Below are positions 31,728 through 41,880 of a DNA stretch of 64,000 bases, one piece after another. The first letter of the stretch is position 1. Every line of letters starts with the position of its first letter. A program made the position numbers and the translations under genes. This stretch comes from Bacillus coahuilensis m4-4 (lineage in GTDB: Bacteria; Bacillota; Bacilli; Bacillales; Bacillaceae_K). The stretch spans positions 190,188 to 254,187 of the forward strand of contig NZ_ABFU01000028.3 in assembly GCF_000171615.1 (NCBI RefSeq), in the 5' to 3' direction. The notes under the pieces were generated by a model. It was given only the letters and a program-made list of their open reading frames with translations, did not search any database and was not told where the DNA came from.

Positions 31728-31750
31728 GATAGGTCAGAAATGATCCTATC
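31728..31750 (+). other. Stem-loop in the topA-trmFO gap
   Basis: gataggtca, loop gaaa, tga-t-cctatc: nine pairs with one bulged T. It lies 90 bases before trmFO. The rest of 31644-31840 holds no gene; a TTGACA at 31802 has no matching -10. Confidence 0.4.
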
Positions 31751-31840
31751 CTAATCTTTGTTCATTATGTAACATATGAATCTTAATAGTAAGAAAATAA
31801 TTTGACAATATAGTCTTTACATCTAGGAGGTTTAATAAAT

Positions 31841-33142
31841 ATGACGGTTGTAAATGTAATTGGAGCAGGTCTCGCAGGCTCTGAAGCGGCATGGCAATTA
31901 GCTTCAAGGGGTGTTTCAGTGAACTTATACGAAATGCGTCCTAAAAAGCAAACTCCCGCTCATCATACGGATAAATTTGCAGAACTAGTTTGCTCCAATA
32001 GCTTACGTGCTAATACACTAACCAATGCAGTTGGCGTATTAAAGGAAGAAATGAGAAAGTTGAATTCTGTTATTATTTCTTCTGCTGATGATTGTGCTGT
32101 TCCTGCCGGGGGGGCTCTAGCAGTTGACAGACATGAGTTTGCTGCCAAAGTAACAGAAAGGGTAAAACATCACCCAAACGTAACTGTGTACGAAGAAGAA
32201 GTAAAGGATATTCCAGAAGGGATTACTATTATTGCTACTGGTCCTTTAACAAGTGAAGCGTTGTCAGAAAAATTACGTACAGTAACAGGTGAAGAGTACC
32301 TATATTTTTATGATGCAGCTGCTCCTATTATTGAAAAAGATAGCATAGATATGGATAAAGTCTATTTAAAGTCTCGTTATGATAAAGGGGAGGCTGCTTA
32401 CTTAAACTGCCCTATGACGGAAGAAGAGTTTAATAGGTTTTACGAAGCATTAATTGCTGCTGAAACAGTACCACTTAAAGAATTTGAAAAAGAAATTTTC
32501 TTTGAAGGCTGCATGCCAATTGAGGTTATGGCGTCACGAGGAAAGAAAACCATGTTATTTGGTCCTTTAAAACCTGTTGGTTTAGAAGACCCTAAGACAG
32601 GAAAAAGACCTTATGCAGTAGTTCAACTAAGACAAGATGATGCAGCAGGTACACTATATAACCTTGTTGGATTTCAAACACATCTTAAATGGGGACCACA
32701 GAAGGAAGTCCTTCAGTTAATACCAGGTCTTGAAAATGCCGAAATTATCCGTTATGGAGTTATGCATAGAAATACGTTTATCAACTCTCCGAAAATACTG
32801 AAAAGTACTTATCAGCACAAAGATCGTCCTACCTTATTGTTTGCAGGTCAGATGACAGGAGTAGAAGGGTACGTAGAATCTGCTGCAAGTGGGCTTGTAG
32901 CTGGTATTAACGCAGCGAAGTTAGCATTGGGTGAAGAACCTGTTGTTTTTCCAGAGCAAACCGCAATTGGAAGTATGGCCAACTATATCACAACGACAAA
33001 CGCTAAGAACTTCCAACCAATGAACGCAAACTTTGGATTATTTCCTGCTCTTGATAAGAAAATTAAAAACAAACAAGAGCGTAATGAACAGCACGCAACA
33101 AGAGCGTTGGAAACTATTCAGAACTTTATGAAAAGTTTGTAA
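31841..33142 (+). CDS. trmFO: tRNA m5U54 methyltransferase TrmFO
   Basis: 433 aa FAD- and folate-dependent enzyme that methylates U54 of the T-loop. FAD-binding [18 protein letters not shown] at the N-terminus, [10 protein letters not shown] with the conserved Cys region, [15 protein letters not shown], and [19 protein letters not shown] taggaggt. Same place (formerly gid) in B. subtilis. No frame break. Confidence 0.96.
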   Translation: MTVVNVIGAGLAGSEAAWQLASRGVSVNLYEMRPKKQTPAHHTDKFAELVCSNSLRANTLTNAVGVLKEEMRKLNSVIISSADDCAVPAGGALAVDRHEFAAKVTERVKHHPNVTVYEEEVKDIPEGITIIATGPLTSEALSEKLRTVTGEEYLYFYDAAAPIIEKDSIDMDKVYLKSRYDKGEAAYLNCPMTEEEFNRFYEALIAAETVPLKEFEKEIFFEGCMPIEVMASRGKKTMLFGPLKPVGLEDPKTGKRPYAVVQLRQDDAAGTLYNLVGFQTHLKWGPQKEVLQLIPGLENAEIIRYGVMHRNTFINSPKILKSTYQHKDRPTLLFAGQMTGVEGYVESAASGLVAGINAAKLALGEEPVVFPEQTAIGSMANYITTTNAKNFQPMNANFGLFPALDKKIKNKQERNEQHATRALETIQNFMKSL

Positions 33143-33202
33143 ATAATATTGCAACAATGAATATGGTGTGATAAGATTTAGGGGCTAAAAGAGGGGTATT
33201 TT

Positions 33203-34088
33203 ATGAATGAAGAAATCCAATCCTTTCTACAATATTTGCAAATAGAAAAGAATTACTCTCCTTTAACCATTCAGCACTACCAATTAGATTTACATGATTT
33301 TGTTTCGTTTTATGCAAAAAGAAGGCATTAATAATATGGTTGATATTGAATATCTTGATGCTAGGCTATACTTGACAGATCTATATGATAAAAAGTATGC
33401 CAGATCTACGGTTTCTAGAAAAGTATCTTCGTTAAAGAGTTTTTATAAATTTTTAACAAAGGAAGATAAATTGGATGAAAACCCCTTCTCCTTAGTCTTT
33501 CACCCAAAACAAGAGAAGCGGCTGCCTAATTTTTTCTATGAAGAAGAAATTGAGCGTTTGTTTGATGCGTGTAAAGGTGATACTCATAAGGATATTCGTA
33601 ACTTAGCCTTACTAGAGCTACTTTACGCTACGGGAATACGGGTTAGTGAATGTTCAAATTTATCCTTAAAAGATATTGATTTTTCATTTCATACAGTATT
33701 AGTAACAGGAAAAGGGAGAAAGGAACGTTATGTTCCTTTTGGTACATACGCAAGCGAAGCGATTAAACGATATTTAGATCATACTAGGCATGTTCTTGTG
33801 AAGGGTGAACATCAACAATTATTTGTAAATTTAAAGGGTGGTCCATTGACCGACAGAGGGATACGACACATATTAAATGATGTAATATCTAGAGCCTCTC
33901 TTACACATAAAATTCACCCTCATATGTTGCGTCATACGTTTGCGACACATCTTTTAAGTAATGGTGCGGACTTACGTTCTGTACAGGAACTATTAGGGCA
34001 TTCTCACTTATCTTCAACACAAACATATACGCATGTGACGAAGGAGCACTTACGAAAAACGTATTTGTCACACCATCCAAGAGCCTAA
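33203..34088 (+). CDS. xerC: Site-specific tyrosine recombinase XerC/CodV (frame break)
   Basis: With XerD resolves chromosome dimers at dif. N-terminal core-binding domain MNEEIQSFLQYLQIEKNYSP; catalytic domain with Arg in ATGIRVSEC, Lys in GKGRKERYVP, HMLRHTFATH, LLGHSHL and nucleophile Tyr in TQTYTHV. A surplus T at 33308-33311 breaks the frame; removal gives FVSFMQKEGINNM. ~294 aa. First gene of the cod operon with hslV, hslU, codY. Confidence 0.94.
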
Positions 34089-34103
34089 ATTAGGAGGGGA
34101 ACT

Positions 34104-34646
34104 ATGGAGCAATTTCATGCTACAACAATTTTTGCTGTACAGCATAATGGAAAAAGCGCTATGAGTGGAGATGGTCAAGTTACCTTTGGTAATGCTGTGG
34201 TGATGAAGCATACGGCTAGGAAAGTAAGAAAACTATTTCATGATCAAGTACTAGCAGGTTTTGCTGGTTCTGTCGCGGATGCGTTTACGTTATTTGAAAA
34301 ATTCGAAGCTCGTTTAGAAGAGTACAATGGAAATTTACAACGAGCAGCTGTTGAGCTTGCAAAAGAATGGCGAACGGATCAAGTCCTTCGTAAGCTAGAA
34401 GCCATGTTAATTGTCATGAATAAGGAACACATCTATTTAGTATCTGGAACTGGTGAAGTGATTGAGCCTGATGATGGGATACTTGCTATTGGATCAGGTG
34501 GAAACTACGCTTTATCTGCTGGTCGAGCTTTAAAGAAGTATTCAGGCGAACATATGACAGCCAAGGAAATTGCCAAGGCTTCTTTAGAAGTAGCCGCTGA
34601 TATATGTGTATATACCAATCATCAAATAATTCTAGAAGAGTTATAA
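34104..34646 (+). CDS. hslV: ATP-dependent protease subunit HslV (ClpQ/CodW)
   Basis: 180 aa proteasome-like peptidase: [57 protein letters not shown]. Assembles with HslU. The N-terminus is [10 protein letters not shown]: the family catalytic Thr corresponds to the T of TTIF, so five to six residues would need removal. B. subtilis ClpQ is reported to use an N-terminal Ser (MSSFHATT); here position 2 is Glu. SD aggagggg. Confidence 0.95.
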   Translation: MEQFHATTIFAVQHNGKSAMSGDGQVTFGNAVVMKHTARKVRKLFHDQVLAGFAGSVADAFTLFEKFEARLEEYNGNLQRAAVELAKEWRTDQVLRKLEAMLIVMNKEHIYLVSGTGEVIEPDDGILAIGSGGNYALSAGRALKKYSGEHMTAKEIAKASLEVAADICVYTNHQIILEEL

Positions 34647-34658
34647 GGAGTGAGTAGA

Positions 34659-36059
34659 GTGAATAATAAAGATTTTCGTTTAACTCCTCGTCAAATTGTC
34701 GAAAGACTAGATCAGTATATTGTAGGTCAGCAGGATGCAAAACGTTCAGTTGCCGTAGCACTTCGGAATCGATACAGAAGAAGTTTACTTGAAGATTCGT
34801 TAAAGGAAGAAATTCACCCTAAAAATATTTTAATGATTGGTCCAACAGGCGTTGGGAAGACAGAAATTGCTCGTCGAATTGCAAAGCTTGTCGGAGCACC
34901 GTTTATAAAAGTTGAGGCAACTAAATTCACAGAAGTTGGTTATGTAGGACGAGATGTTGAGTCTATGGTTCGTGACCTCGTTGAAACTTCAGTAAGAATG
35001 GTGAAGGAAGAAAAAATCCAAAGTGTAAGAGGACGGGCAGAAGATAACGCAAATAAACGCTTAATTGAGCTACTGGTTCCTTCTAAAAAATCACAGGCAT
35101 CTTATAAGAATCCTTTTGAAATGATTTTTGGAAATTCTGATTCTGAACCTAAGGAAGAGCCTAAGGAAGATTTTAACTTAGCAGAAAACAGATCCATTGT
35201 TGCAGAAAAACTAAAAAATGGTGAGTTGGAAAATGAGTACATCTCCGTTGAAGTGGAAGAACAGCAGCCATCTATGTTTGATATGCTACAGGGTTCGGGA
35301 ATGGAGCAAATGGGCACAAATTTTCAGGATGCGTTAAGTAACTTTATGCCGAAGAAGAAAAAGAAACGCAGGTTAACGGTTAAAGAGGCAAGAAAAGTTT
35401 TAACCAATGAAGAAGCATCTAAGTTAATTGATATGGATGAAGTGACTCAAGAAGCAGTATTTAAAGCTGAGCAAGCAGGTATCATTTTCATTGATGAAAT
35501 TGATAAGGTTGCGAGTAAATCAAGTAGTTCAAATGCTGATGTATCAAGAGAAGGTGTTCAACGTGATATTTTGCCAATTGTAGAAGGTTCTACGATTGTA
35601 ACAAAGTACGGCTCTGTTAAAACAGATCATATACTGTTTATTGCTGCTGGTGCATTTCATATCTCTAAACCTTCAGACTTAATTCCTGAACTTCAAGGAA
35701 GATTTCCGATAAGAGTAGAATTACAAAAGTTAACAATAGATGATTTTGTGCGGATTCTTGTTGAGCCAGATCAAGCAATAAGTAAGCAATATCAGGCTTT
35801 ATTATCCACGGAAGGTATACAAATTGAATTTTCTGACGATGCTATTCATAGATTAGCTGAAATTGCATATGAAGTGAATCAGGAAACTGACAACATTGGA
35901 GCAAGAAGGCTACACACCATAATGGAAAAGCTTCTAGAGGATCTATCTTTTGAGGCGCCAGATATTACGATGGAAAAAATAGAAATTACGCCAGCTTACG
36001 TAAATGAAAAGCTAGGAAAAATAGCAAAAGACAAAGACTTAAGTCAATTTATACTATAA
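34659..36059 (+). CDS. hslU: AAA+ unfoldase HslU (ClpY/CodX)
   Basis: 466 aa; unfolds substrates for HslV. Walker [14 protein letters not shown], pore-loop [14 protein letters not shown], Walker [10 protein letters not shown], sensor ARRLHTIME, and the C-terminal docking tail ...LSQFIL. GTG 34659 is preferred to GTG 34650 because the latter overlaps the SD aaggag. Twelve bases after hslV. Confidence 0.95.
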   Translation: MNNKDFRLTPRQIVERLDQYIVGQQDAKRSVAVALRNRYRRSLLEDSLKEEIHPKNILMIGPTGVGKTEIARRIAKLVGAPFIKVEATKFTEVGYVGRDVESMVRDLVETSVRMVKEEKIQSVRGRAEDNANKRLIELLVPSKKSQASYKNPFEMIFGNSDSEPKEEPKEDFNLAENRSIVAEKLKNGELENEYISVEVEEQQPSMFDMLQGSGMEQMGTNFQDALSNFMPKKKKKRRLTVKEARKVLTNEEASKLIDMDEVTQEAVFKAEQAGIIFIDEIDKVASKSSSSNADVSREGVQRDILPIVEGSTIVTKYGSVKTDHILFIAAGAFHISKPSDLIPELQGRFPIRVELQKLTIDDFVRILVEPDQAISKQYQALLSTEGIQIEFSDDAIHRLAEIAYEVNQETDNIGARRLHTIMEKLLEDLSFEAPDITMEKIEITPAYVNEKLGKIAKDKDLSQFIL

Positions 36060-36092
36060 ATTTAGCAGTGGTCGAACTAGGAGGAATTAATT

Positions 36093-36873
36093 ATGAATTT
36101 ATTAGCTAAAACAAAGAAAAATTAACAGCATGCTTCAAAATGCAGCAGGAAAGCCAGTGAACTTTAAAGAAATGTCTGAAACACTCTCTGGAGTAATCGA
36201 AGCAAATGTATTTGTTGTTAGTCGTCGTGGAAAACTATTAGGATTTGCAGTAAACCAATTGATCGAAAATGATCGTATGAAGCAAATGTTAGAGGATCGT
36301 CAATTCCCGGAGGCTTACACAAATAGTCTATTCAATATTGTTGAAACATCGTCTAACCTTGATATTGAAAGTAAGTATACTGCGTTTCCAGAGGAAAACA
36401 AAGAATTATTTAAAAATGGACTTACAACCATCGTTCCAATTATCGGTGGAGGAGAACGTTTAGGTACATTGATCTTAGCTCGATTAGACAGAAGCTTTGA
36501 GGATGATGATTTAATTCTAGGTGAGTACGGAGCAACTGTAGTTGGGATGGAAATTCTTCGTGAGAAGGCCGATGAAATTGAAGTAGAAGCAAGAAGTAAA
36601 GCTGTCGTACAAATGGCTATTTCTTCTCTATCTTATAGCGAATTAGAAGCGATTGAGCATATCTTTGAAGAATTGGATGGCAATGAAGGTTTATTAGTTG
36701 CTAGTAAGATTGCAGACCGTGTTGGTATTACAAGAAGTGTCATTGTAAATGCATTACGTAAACTTGAAAGTGCGGGTGTGATTGAATCTCGTTCTTTAGG
36801 TATGAAAGGTACTTATATTAAAGTATTGAATAACAAATTCCTTATTGAGCTAGATAAATTAAAGGCAAACTAA
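36093..36873 (+). CDS. codY: Global repressor CodY (frame break)
   Basis: Senses branched-chain amino acids and GTP and represses stationary-phase genes, including motility genes in B. subtilis. N-terminal GAF domain [19 protein letters not shown]...; C-terminal winged [25 protein letters not shown] surplus A in 36117-36121 breaks the frame after ten codons; corrected length is 259 aa, exactly that of B. subtilis CodY. SD aggagga. Strong terminator follows; the fla/che operon starts 415 bases later. Confidence 0.96.
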
Positions 36874-36884
36874 TTGTAGAATTG

Positions 36885-36919
36885 AAAGCTACCAGGAGAT
36901 TTCTCCTGGTAGCTTTTTT
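36885..36919 (+). terminator. Terminator after codY
   Basis: 15-bp stem from aaagctaccaggaga to tctcctggtagcttt, 2-base centre, then T residues. Confidence 0.9.
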
Positions 36920-37288
36920 AGGTTGACAGGATATAACCAAATTTTGACCATTCTGCTAGACTATTTCCAATAAACTACAGTAGTAACATTCGATAGATTT
37001 GTTACAATTGTAGATGGAACTTGTTGCGGTGGTAATATAAATTTCAAGTAAATTTTTTTAGAATAGAGAGATTTTAATCAGATTTTCTTGTAAAATAGAA
37101 GAAACGGTGTCGAAACATGTCAAATTATGTATGAGAATAAAGTCTTATTTCCAAATAATAAGTCTAATTGCTCACAAAAATTCACACTACAAACATAGAC
37201 AGGATATTACATTAACATTACAATAGTTAGTAATGAAAGAAATGTCATATATTGAATGATTTCGTCAAAAAGGAATGAGAGGTGACGA
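36920..37288 (+). promoter_or_regulatory. fla/che operon control region
   Basis: No gene in this 369-base AT-rich gap. It ends in SD gagaggtga before flgB. Besides the sigma-D candidate at 36971 it holds a palindrome attttcttgtaaaat (about 37082-37096) that partly resembles a CodY box, and TTGACA at 36923, for which no -10 at normal spacing was found. Confidence 0.5.
36971..36996 (+). promoter_or_regulatory. Candidate sigma-D promoter for fla/che
   Basis: TAAA, 14 bases, TTCGATAG; the sigma-D consensus is TAAA-N14-16-GCCGATAT, so CGATA is matched. B. subtilis has a sigma-D promoter (PD3) in the same gap. Confidence 0.5.
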
Positions 37289-37690
37289 ATGGTGAAGTTG
37301 TTTTCTGCAACAACACAATCGTTAGAAGCAGGCTTAAATTATTCAACGGATAAACAAAAAGCAATATCTCAAAATATTGCCAATGTGGATACTCCTAATT
37401 ACAAAGCAAAAGATGTGAAATTCGAATCATACTTCAAAAAATCAGTGGCTGATATCCAAGCAAATGTAACGAGCGATAAACATATGTCCTTCAAGCCAAC
37501 AAGTGCGACGGGTACTAGTGCTGCTCCTTATAGTTCAAGTGATTTTATTTATCATCACAATGGAAATGGTGTTGATGTTGATAAAGAGATGGCTGATCTA
37601 GCAACGAATCAAATCTACTACAATTCACTAATCCAGCAGTTAAACCACAAATACTCCATGATAACGACAGTAGTGAAAGGAGCAAAATAA
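37289..37690 (+). CDS. flgB: Flagellar proximal rod protein FlgB
   Basis: 133 aa, first gene of the fla/che operon. N-terminal rod motif KAISQNIANVDTPNYKAKDV, and HNGNGVDVDKEMADLATNQIYY at the C-terminal half, as in FlgB. Forms the rod on the MS ring. ATG 37289 is followed by GTG 37292; SD gagaggtga suits the ATG. Two bases before flgC. Confidence 0.95.
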   Translation: MVKLFSATTQSLEAGLNYSTDKQKAISQNIANVDTPNYKAKDVKFESYFKKSVADIQANVTSDKHMSFKPTSATGTSAAPYSSSDFIYHHNGNGVDVDKEMADLATNQIYYNSLIQQLNHKYSMITTVVKGAK

Positions 37691-37692
37691 TT

Positions 37693-38142
37693 ATGTCGAT
37701 CTTTCAATCTATTAATATATCTACTTCAGCTCTTACTGCTCAAAGGTTGCGAATGGATGTAATCTCTTCAAATGTAGCGAACGCAGATACAACTAGAGGT
37801 GAGTATGTTAACGGAGAATGGCAGCCTTACACAAGAAAATCAGTTGTGCTTCAAGAAAACCAAGGGAATTTTTCATCTTTACTAAATCAAGCTAAAAACA
37901 CAGGCTCTGTTAATGGAGTAGTTGTAAAAGAAATTAAAGAAGATACGGAAACACCATTTAATTTAGTCTTTGATCCTACGCATCCAGACGCAGATGCTGA
38001 AGGGTATGTAAAAATGCCAAATGTTGATCCTCTAAGAGAAATGACGGATTTAATATCCGCTACAAGATCTTATGAAGCCAACGTTACGGTAATGAATGCA
38101 AACAAAGCGTTGTTAATGAAGTCTCTAGAAATTGGTAAATAG
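37693..38142 (+). CDS. flgC: Flagellar proximal rod protein FlgC
   Basis: 149 aa. SALTAQRLRMDVISSNVANADTT at the N-terminus and MTDLISATRSYEANVTVMNANKALL at the C-terminus are the paired coiled rod segments of FlgC. SD aaggagc overlaps the end of flgB. Coupled to fliE. Confidence 0.95.
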   Translation: MSIFQSINISTSALTAQRLRMDVISSNVANADTTRGEYVNGEWQPYTRKSVVLQENQGNFSSLLNQAKNTGSVNGVVVKEIKEDTETPFNLVFDPTHPDADAEGYVKMPNVDPLREMTDLISATRSYEANVTVMNANKALLMKSLEIGK

Positions 38143-38154
38143 GAGAGGTAGTCT

Positions 38155-38462
38155 ATGTCACTCAATAATATCAATTCGGTCACACAAAATCTTTTTAGTC
38201 CGTCTTTACAAAAAATTACTTTAAAAATGGAAGCGTCGAATAACACAAGCTTTGCTTCAATGCTTCAAGATTCCATAAACAATGTTAGTAAACTTGAAAA
38301 CAGTCTGATGTTCTTACTAATAAGCTAATAAATGGAGAGAAAGTAGAACTCCATGAAGTGATGGTAGCCTCACAAAAAGCAACCATAGCTCTTCAAACGA
38401 CTGTTGAAGTTCGAAATAAAGTGGTCGAGGCCTATCAAGAAATTATGAGAATGCAAATGTAG
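38155..38462 (+). CDS. fliE: Flagellar hook-basal body protein FliE (frame break)
   Basis: Joins the MS ring to the rod. Starts MSLNNINSVTQNLFSPSLQ. The frame is lost at ~38297-38302 where one base is missing; in the restored frame it continues DVLTNKLINGEKVELHEVMVASQKA...VVEAYQEIMRMQM, the typical FliE C-terminus. ~102 aa (B. subtilis 106). SD aggagagg. Confidence 0.9.
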
Positions 38463-38511
38463 GGATTAGACATTAAACTGCCTAGAATCTACAGTAAACC
38501 GGGGGATTGTA

Positions 38512-40104
38512 ATGAACGAGACTATACAGAAATACAAAAGCTCATTAACGGGCTTCTGGAATACAAGATCGAAAAGCCAAAAGTGGACAATGGGAATTGT
38601 CGTACTTTTAACCATACTATTAATTGTGGCAGTTACGTTCTTCTCAACGAGAACGGCACTGGTCCCCTTATATTCTAATCTATCTCCAGCTGAAACAGGT
38701 TCTATAAAGGAGAGCTTAGATAGTAAAGGGATTACCTCAGAAATAAGTGAGGGAGGAACGACCATACTCGTTCCAACAGAAATGGTTGACACGCTAAAAG
38801 TTCAACTTGCATCTGAAGGATTACCGAAAACAGGGAGTATTGACTATTCTTTCTTTAGTCAAAATGCTGGCTTTGGCATGACAGATAATGAGTTTAATGT
38901 TTTAAAATTAGACGCGATGCAAACAGAGCTGGCTCTATTAATTAAGAGTATAGAAGGAGTGCAAGATGCTAGTGTCATGATCTCCCTTCCTGAACAAGGG
39001 ATTTTTGTTAACGATCAAACCCAACAAGCATCTGCATCGATTGTGTTACAAACACAACCAGGTTATCAATTTGAGCAATCTCAAATTTCGGGATTATATA
39101 ATCTTGTGTCAAAGAGTGTCCCGAACCTTCCTACTGATAATATCGTCATTATGAATCAATTTTTTGAGTACTTTGAACTAGAAAATGTAAATAATTCCTC
39201 ATTTGCTGGGAATATTTCTTCGCAAATGGATGTGAAGAAGCAAATTGAACGAGACATCCAGCAACAGGTACAAAGTATGCTTGGCACTTTGATCGGATTT
39301 AATAAAGTGGTTGTATCAGTTTCCACTGATATTGACTTTACCCAAGAAGCTAGAGAAGAAAACCTAGTTGTACCAGTTGATGAAGAAAATTTAGAAGGTA
39401 TTACGATGAGCGCCCAAAGAATCACCGAAACTTTTACTGGTGAAGGTGCGAATGCTGCTGGAGGAGTTCCTGCAGGAGAAGATCCTGCTGATTCATTAGG
39501 TACAACGTATGTAGGTTCCACAGATGGTGATGGAGATTATGAACGTATTGAAGAAACAATGAACTATGAAGTAAGTAGAGTCATGAAAGAAATTGTAGAA
39601 AGTCCATATAAAGTGAGAGACATAGGAATCCAAGTAATGGTAGAGCCACCAACACCTGATGACCCTACTTCTCTTCCACTAGAAACTCAAGATGATATCA
39701 CACAAATTCTTTCAACTATTATTAGAACGTCTATTGATAAAGAAAGTAATCCCGATTTGACACCAGAAGCGATAGAACAAAAAGTAGTAGTTTCTGTTGC
39801 AGAATTTAATGGAAAGCAAGAATTTACATCCACAAATATACCAGCTATACCATGGTGGGTGTATGTTATTGGTGGAATTTTATTGGCTGTTATTATTCTG
39901 TTAATCTTCATGATTGTTCGTTCTCGAAAGAATAACATTGAGGAAGAACTTGAATATGAAGAGCCTGTTAGAATTAGTATTCCGGATGTAAATGAAGAAA
40001 AGGAATCTGAAACGACAGTTCGTAAGAAACAGTTGGAAAAAATGGCAAGAGATAAACCAGAAGAATTCGCAAAATTATTAAGAACATGGATGACGGAAGA
40101 ATAG
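38512..40104 (+). CDS. fliF: Flagellar MS-ring protein FliF
   Basis: 530 aa. Two membrane helices, ~25-45 (GIVVLLTILLIVAVTFF) and ~442-463 (YVIGGILLAVIILLIF), flank the large ring-building domain (YscJ-like: ATEGLPKTGSIDY-type ASEGLPKTG, SVMISLPE). C-terminal cytoplasmic tail binds FliG. The frame is intact. SD gggggat. Confidence 0.95.
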   Translation: MNETIQKYKSSLTGFWNTRSKSQKWTMGIVVLLTILLIVAVTFFSTRTALVPLYSNLSPAETGSIKESLDSKGITSEISEGGTTILVPTEMVDTLKVQLASEGLPKTGSIDYSFFSQNAGFGMTDNEFNVLKLDAMQTELALLIKSIEGVQDASVMISLPEQGIFVNDQTQQASASIVLQTQPGYQFEQSQISGLYNLVSKSVPNLPTDNIVIMNQFFEYFELENVNNSSFAGNISSQMDVKKQIERDIQQQVQSMLGTLIGFNKVVVSVSTDIDFTQEAREENLVVPVDEENLEGITMSAQRITETFTGEGANAAGGVPAGEDPADSLGTTYVGSTDGDGDYERIEETMNYEVSRVMKEIVESPYKVRDIGIQVMVEPPTPDDPTSLPLETQDDITQILSTIIRTSIDKESNPDLTPEAIEQKVVVSVAEFNGKQEFTSTNIPAIPWWVYVIGGILLAVIILLIFMIVRSRKNNIEEELEYEEPVRISIPDVNEEKESETTVRKKQLEKMARDKPEEFAKLLRTWMTEE

Positions 40105-40114
40105 GAGGAGAAAA

Positions 40115-41128
40115 ATGGCTACTAAAAAACAAGGTCTTTCAGGTAAACAGAAAGCAGCCGTTCTTCTTATCTCACTAGGTCCTGATGTTGCCGCATCTGT
40201 ATATAAACACCTAACTGAAGAAGAAATGGAAAAATTAACACTAGAAATATCAAGCGTCAAAAAAGTAGAGCATGGTGAGAAAGAAGATATTATGGAAGAA
40301 TTCCATAATATTGCTCTTGCTCAGAATTATATCTCACAAGGCGGTATTGGGTATGCCAAGCAGGTACTAGAAAAGGCAATTGGTAGTGAAGAAGCATCCA
40401 ATATCATTAATCGACTCACTAGCTCTTTGCAGGTTAAACCATTTGACTTTGCCCGAAAAGCAGAGCCAGGGCAAATTCTAAATTTTATTCAAAATGAACA
40501 CCCGCAAACGATTGCTCTTATCCTTTCATACCTTGATTCTCAACAAGCGGGACAAATATTATCGGAGTTACCTCAAGAAGTTCAAGCTGATATTGCAAGA
40601 CGCATAGCCGTTATGGATAGTACTTCGCCTGAAGTTATTAACGAGGTAGAGTCTATACTTGAGCGGAACCTATCCGCTACTGTCACACAAGATTACACTC
40701 AAACAGGTGGAATAGAAACAGTAGTTGAAGTATTAAATGGTGTAGACCGTGCTACTGAAAAAACTATACTGGATGCTCTCGAAATTCAAGACCCAGAGCT
40801 TGCTGAAGAAATTAAAAAGAGAATGTTTGTATTTGAAGATATTGTTACCCTTGATAATCGATCCATTCAACGTGTTATTAGAGACTGTGAAAACGAAGAT
40901 TTACTTCTATCACTTAAAGTTTCTAGTGATGAAGTGAAAGAAGTTGTATTTACTAACTTGTCACAGCGTATGGCAGAAACCTTTAAAGAAGAGATGGAAC
41001 TTATGGGGCCTGTACGTTTACGTGATGTAGAAGAAGCTCAATCTCGTATCGTTGCGATAATACGAAGACTTGAAGATGCTGGTGAAATTATCATTGCTCG
41101 TGGTGGAGGAGATGACATCATTGTCTAG
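40115..41128 (+). CDS. fliG: Flagellar motor switch protein FliG
   Basis: 337 aa C-ring protein that meets the MotA stator. N-terminal LSGKQKAAVLLISLGPDVAASVYKHL, the middle EHPQTIALILSYLDSQQAGQIL with the EHPQR-like motif, and the C-terminal torque helix with charged residues (RVIRDCENEDLLLSLK, MGPVRLRDVEEAQ). SD taggagg. Overlaps fliH. Confidence 0.96.
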   Translation: MATKKQGLSGKQKAAVLLISLGPDVAASVYKHLTEEEMEKLTLEISSVKKVEHGEKEDIMEEFHNIALAQNYISQGGIGYAKQVLEKAIGSEEASNIINRLTSSLQVKPFDFARKAEPGQILNFIQNEHPQTIALILSYLDSQQAGQILSELPQEVQADIARRIAVMDSTSPEVINEVESILERNLSATVTQDYTQTGGIETVVEVLNGVDRATEKTILDALEIQDPELAEEIKKRMFVFEDIVTLDNRSIQRVIRDCENEDLLLSLKVSSDEVKEVVFTNLSQRMAETFKEEMELMGPVRLRDVEEAQSRIVAIIRRLEDAGEIIIARGGGDDIIV

Positions 41129-41880
41129 AGTAATAAAATCCATTCAAGCCCAAAATGAATCTACGGATAAAAAAACGATTCAATTGAAGATGATTCACAC
41201 AGAGAATTCACTAAATACGCTACAAAAACAATCTCAAGATATTGAAGAGCTTACTCGACATGCTATAAATGAGGCGAATGATATAAAACATCAAGCACAG
41301 CATGAATTAGAACAAGCTCGTGAAGAAATTGACCAGATGAGACAAGCTTTAGAAATAGAGAGAAACAATTTATTTGAATCAACTAAATTAGAAGCTTATC
41401 AAATCGGATTCAATGAAGGGCGAGATGAAGCACAACGACAATATAGTCAATATATACAAGAAGCAATTGACGTGGTGAATGAAACAAAAAAGAAAATTTC
41501 ATCAACATGTTCAAAAAGGTGAAGAAGTTATTCTAGAACTGGGAATTGAAGCTGCACGAAAAATTATCGGGCATCAATTAGAGCAGGATTCTACAGAATT
41601 TATTTCTATAGTTAAAACCGGATTGAAAGAGGCAAGAGAAATGGATGAAATTCAAATTCATGTTCATCCTACTCAGTACTCTTTAGTTAGTAGCTTTGAT
41701 GAAGATTTAAAGAGGTCATTCCCACCACATGTTCATATTTACTTTTATCCTAATGACGAATTGGGTGCTGATGAGTGTTACTTAGAATCAAAACAGGGAC
41801 GCATAATGGTGAGTGTAGATTCTCAACTTGAAGAATTACGTCGTCAACTATTTGAGCTACTCGAGAGGGATTCGCATTGA
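41112..41880 (+). CDS. fliH: Flagellar export ATPase regulator FliH (frame break)
   Basis: ~255 aa. Binds FliI and holds it inactive until docked. Start MTSLSRVIKSIQ at ATG 41112 inside the end of fliG; TTG 41121 is an alternative with better SD spacing. Long coiled coil (~35-120), then the conserved C-terminal domain EVILELGIEAARKIIGHQL...VHPTQYSLVS. A surplus A near 41486-41497 breaks the frame. Stop overlaps the fliI start. Confidence 0.88.

Noticed and set aside
31802..31807. TTGACA as -35 of a trmFO promoter
   Set aside because: 17 bases downstream is the SD itself; no -10 fits.
36923..36928. TTGACA as sigma-A -35 for the fla/che operon
   Set aside because: No -10-like hexamer at 16-18 bases; it directly follows the codY terminator.
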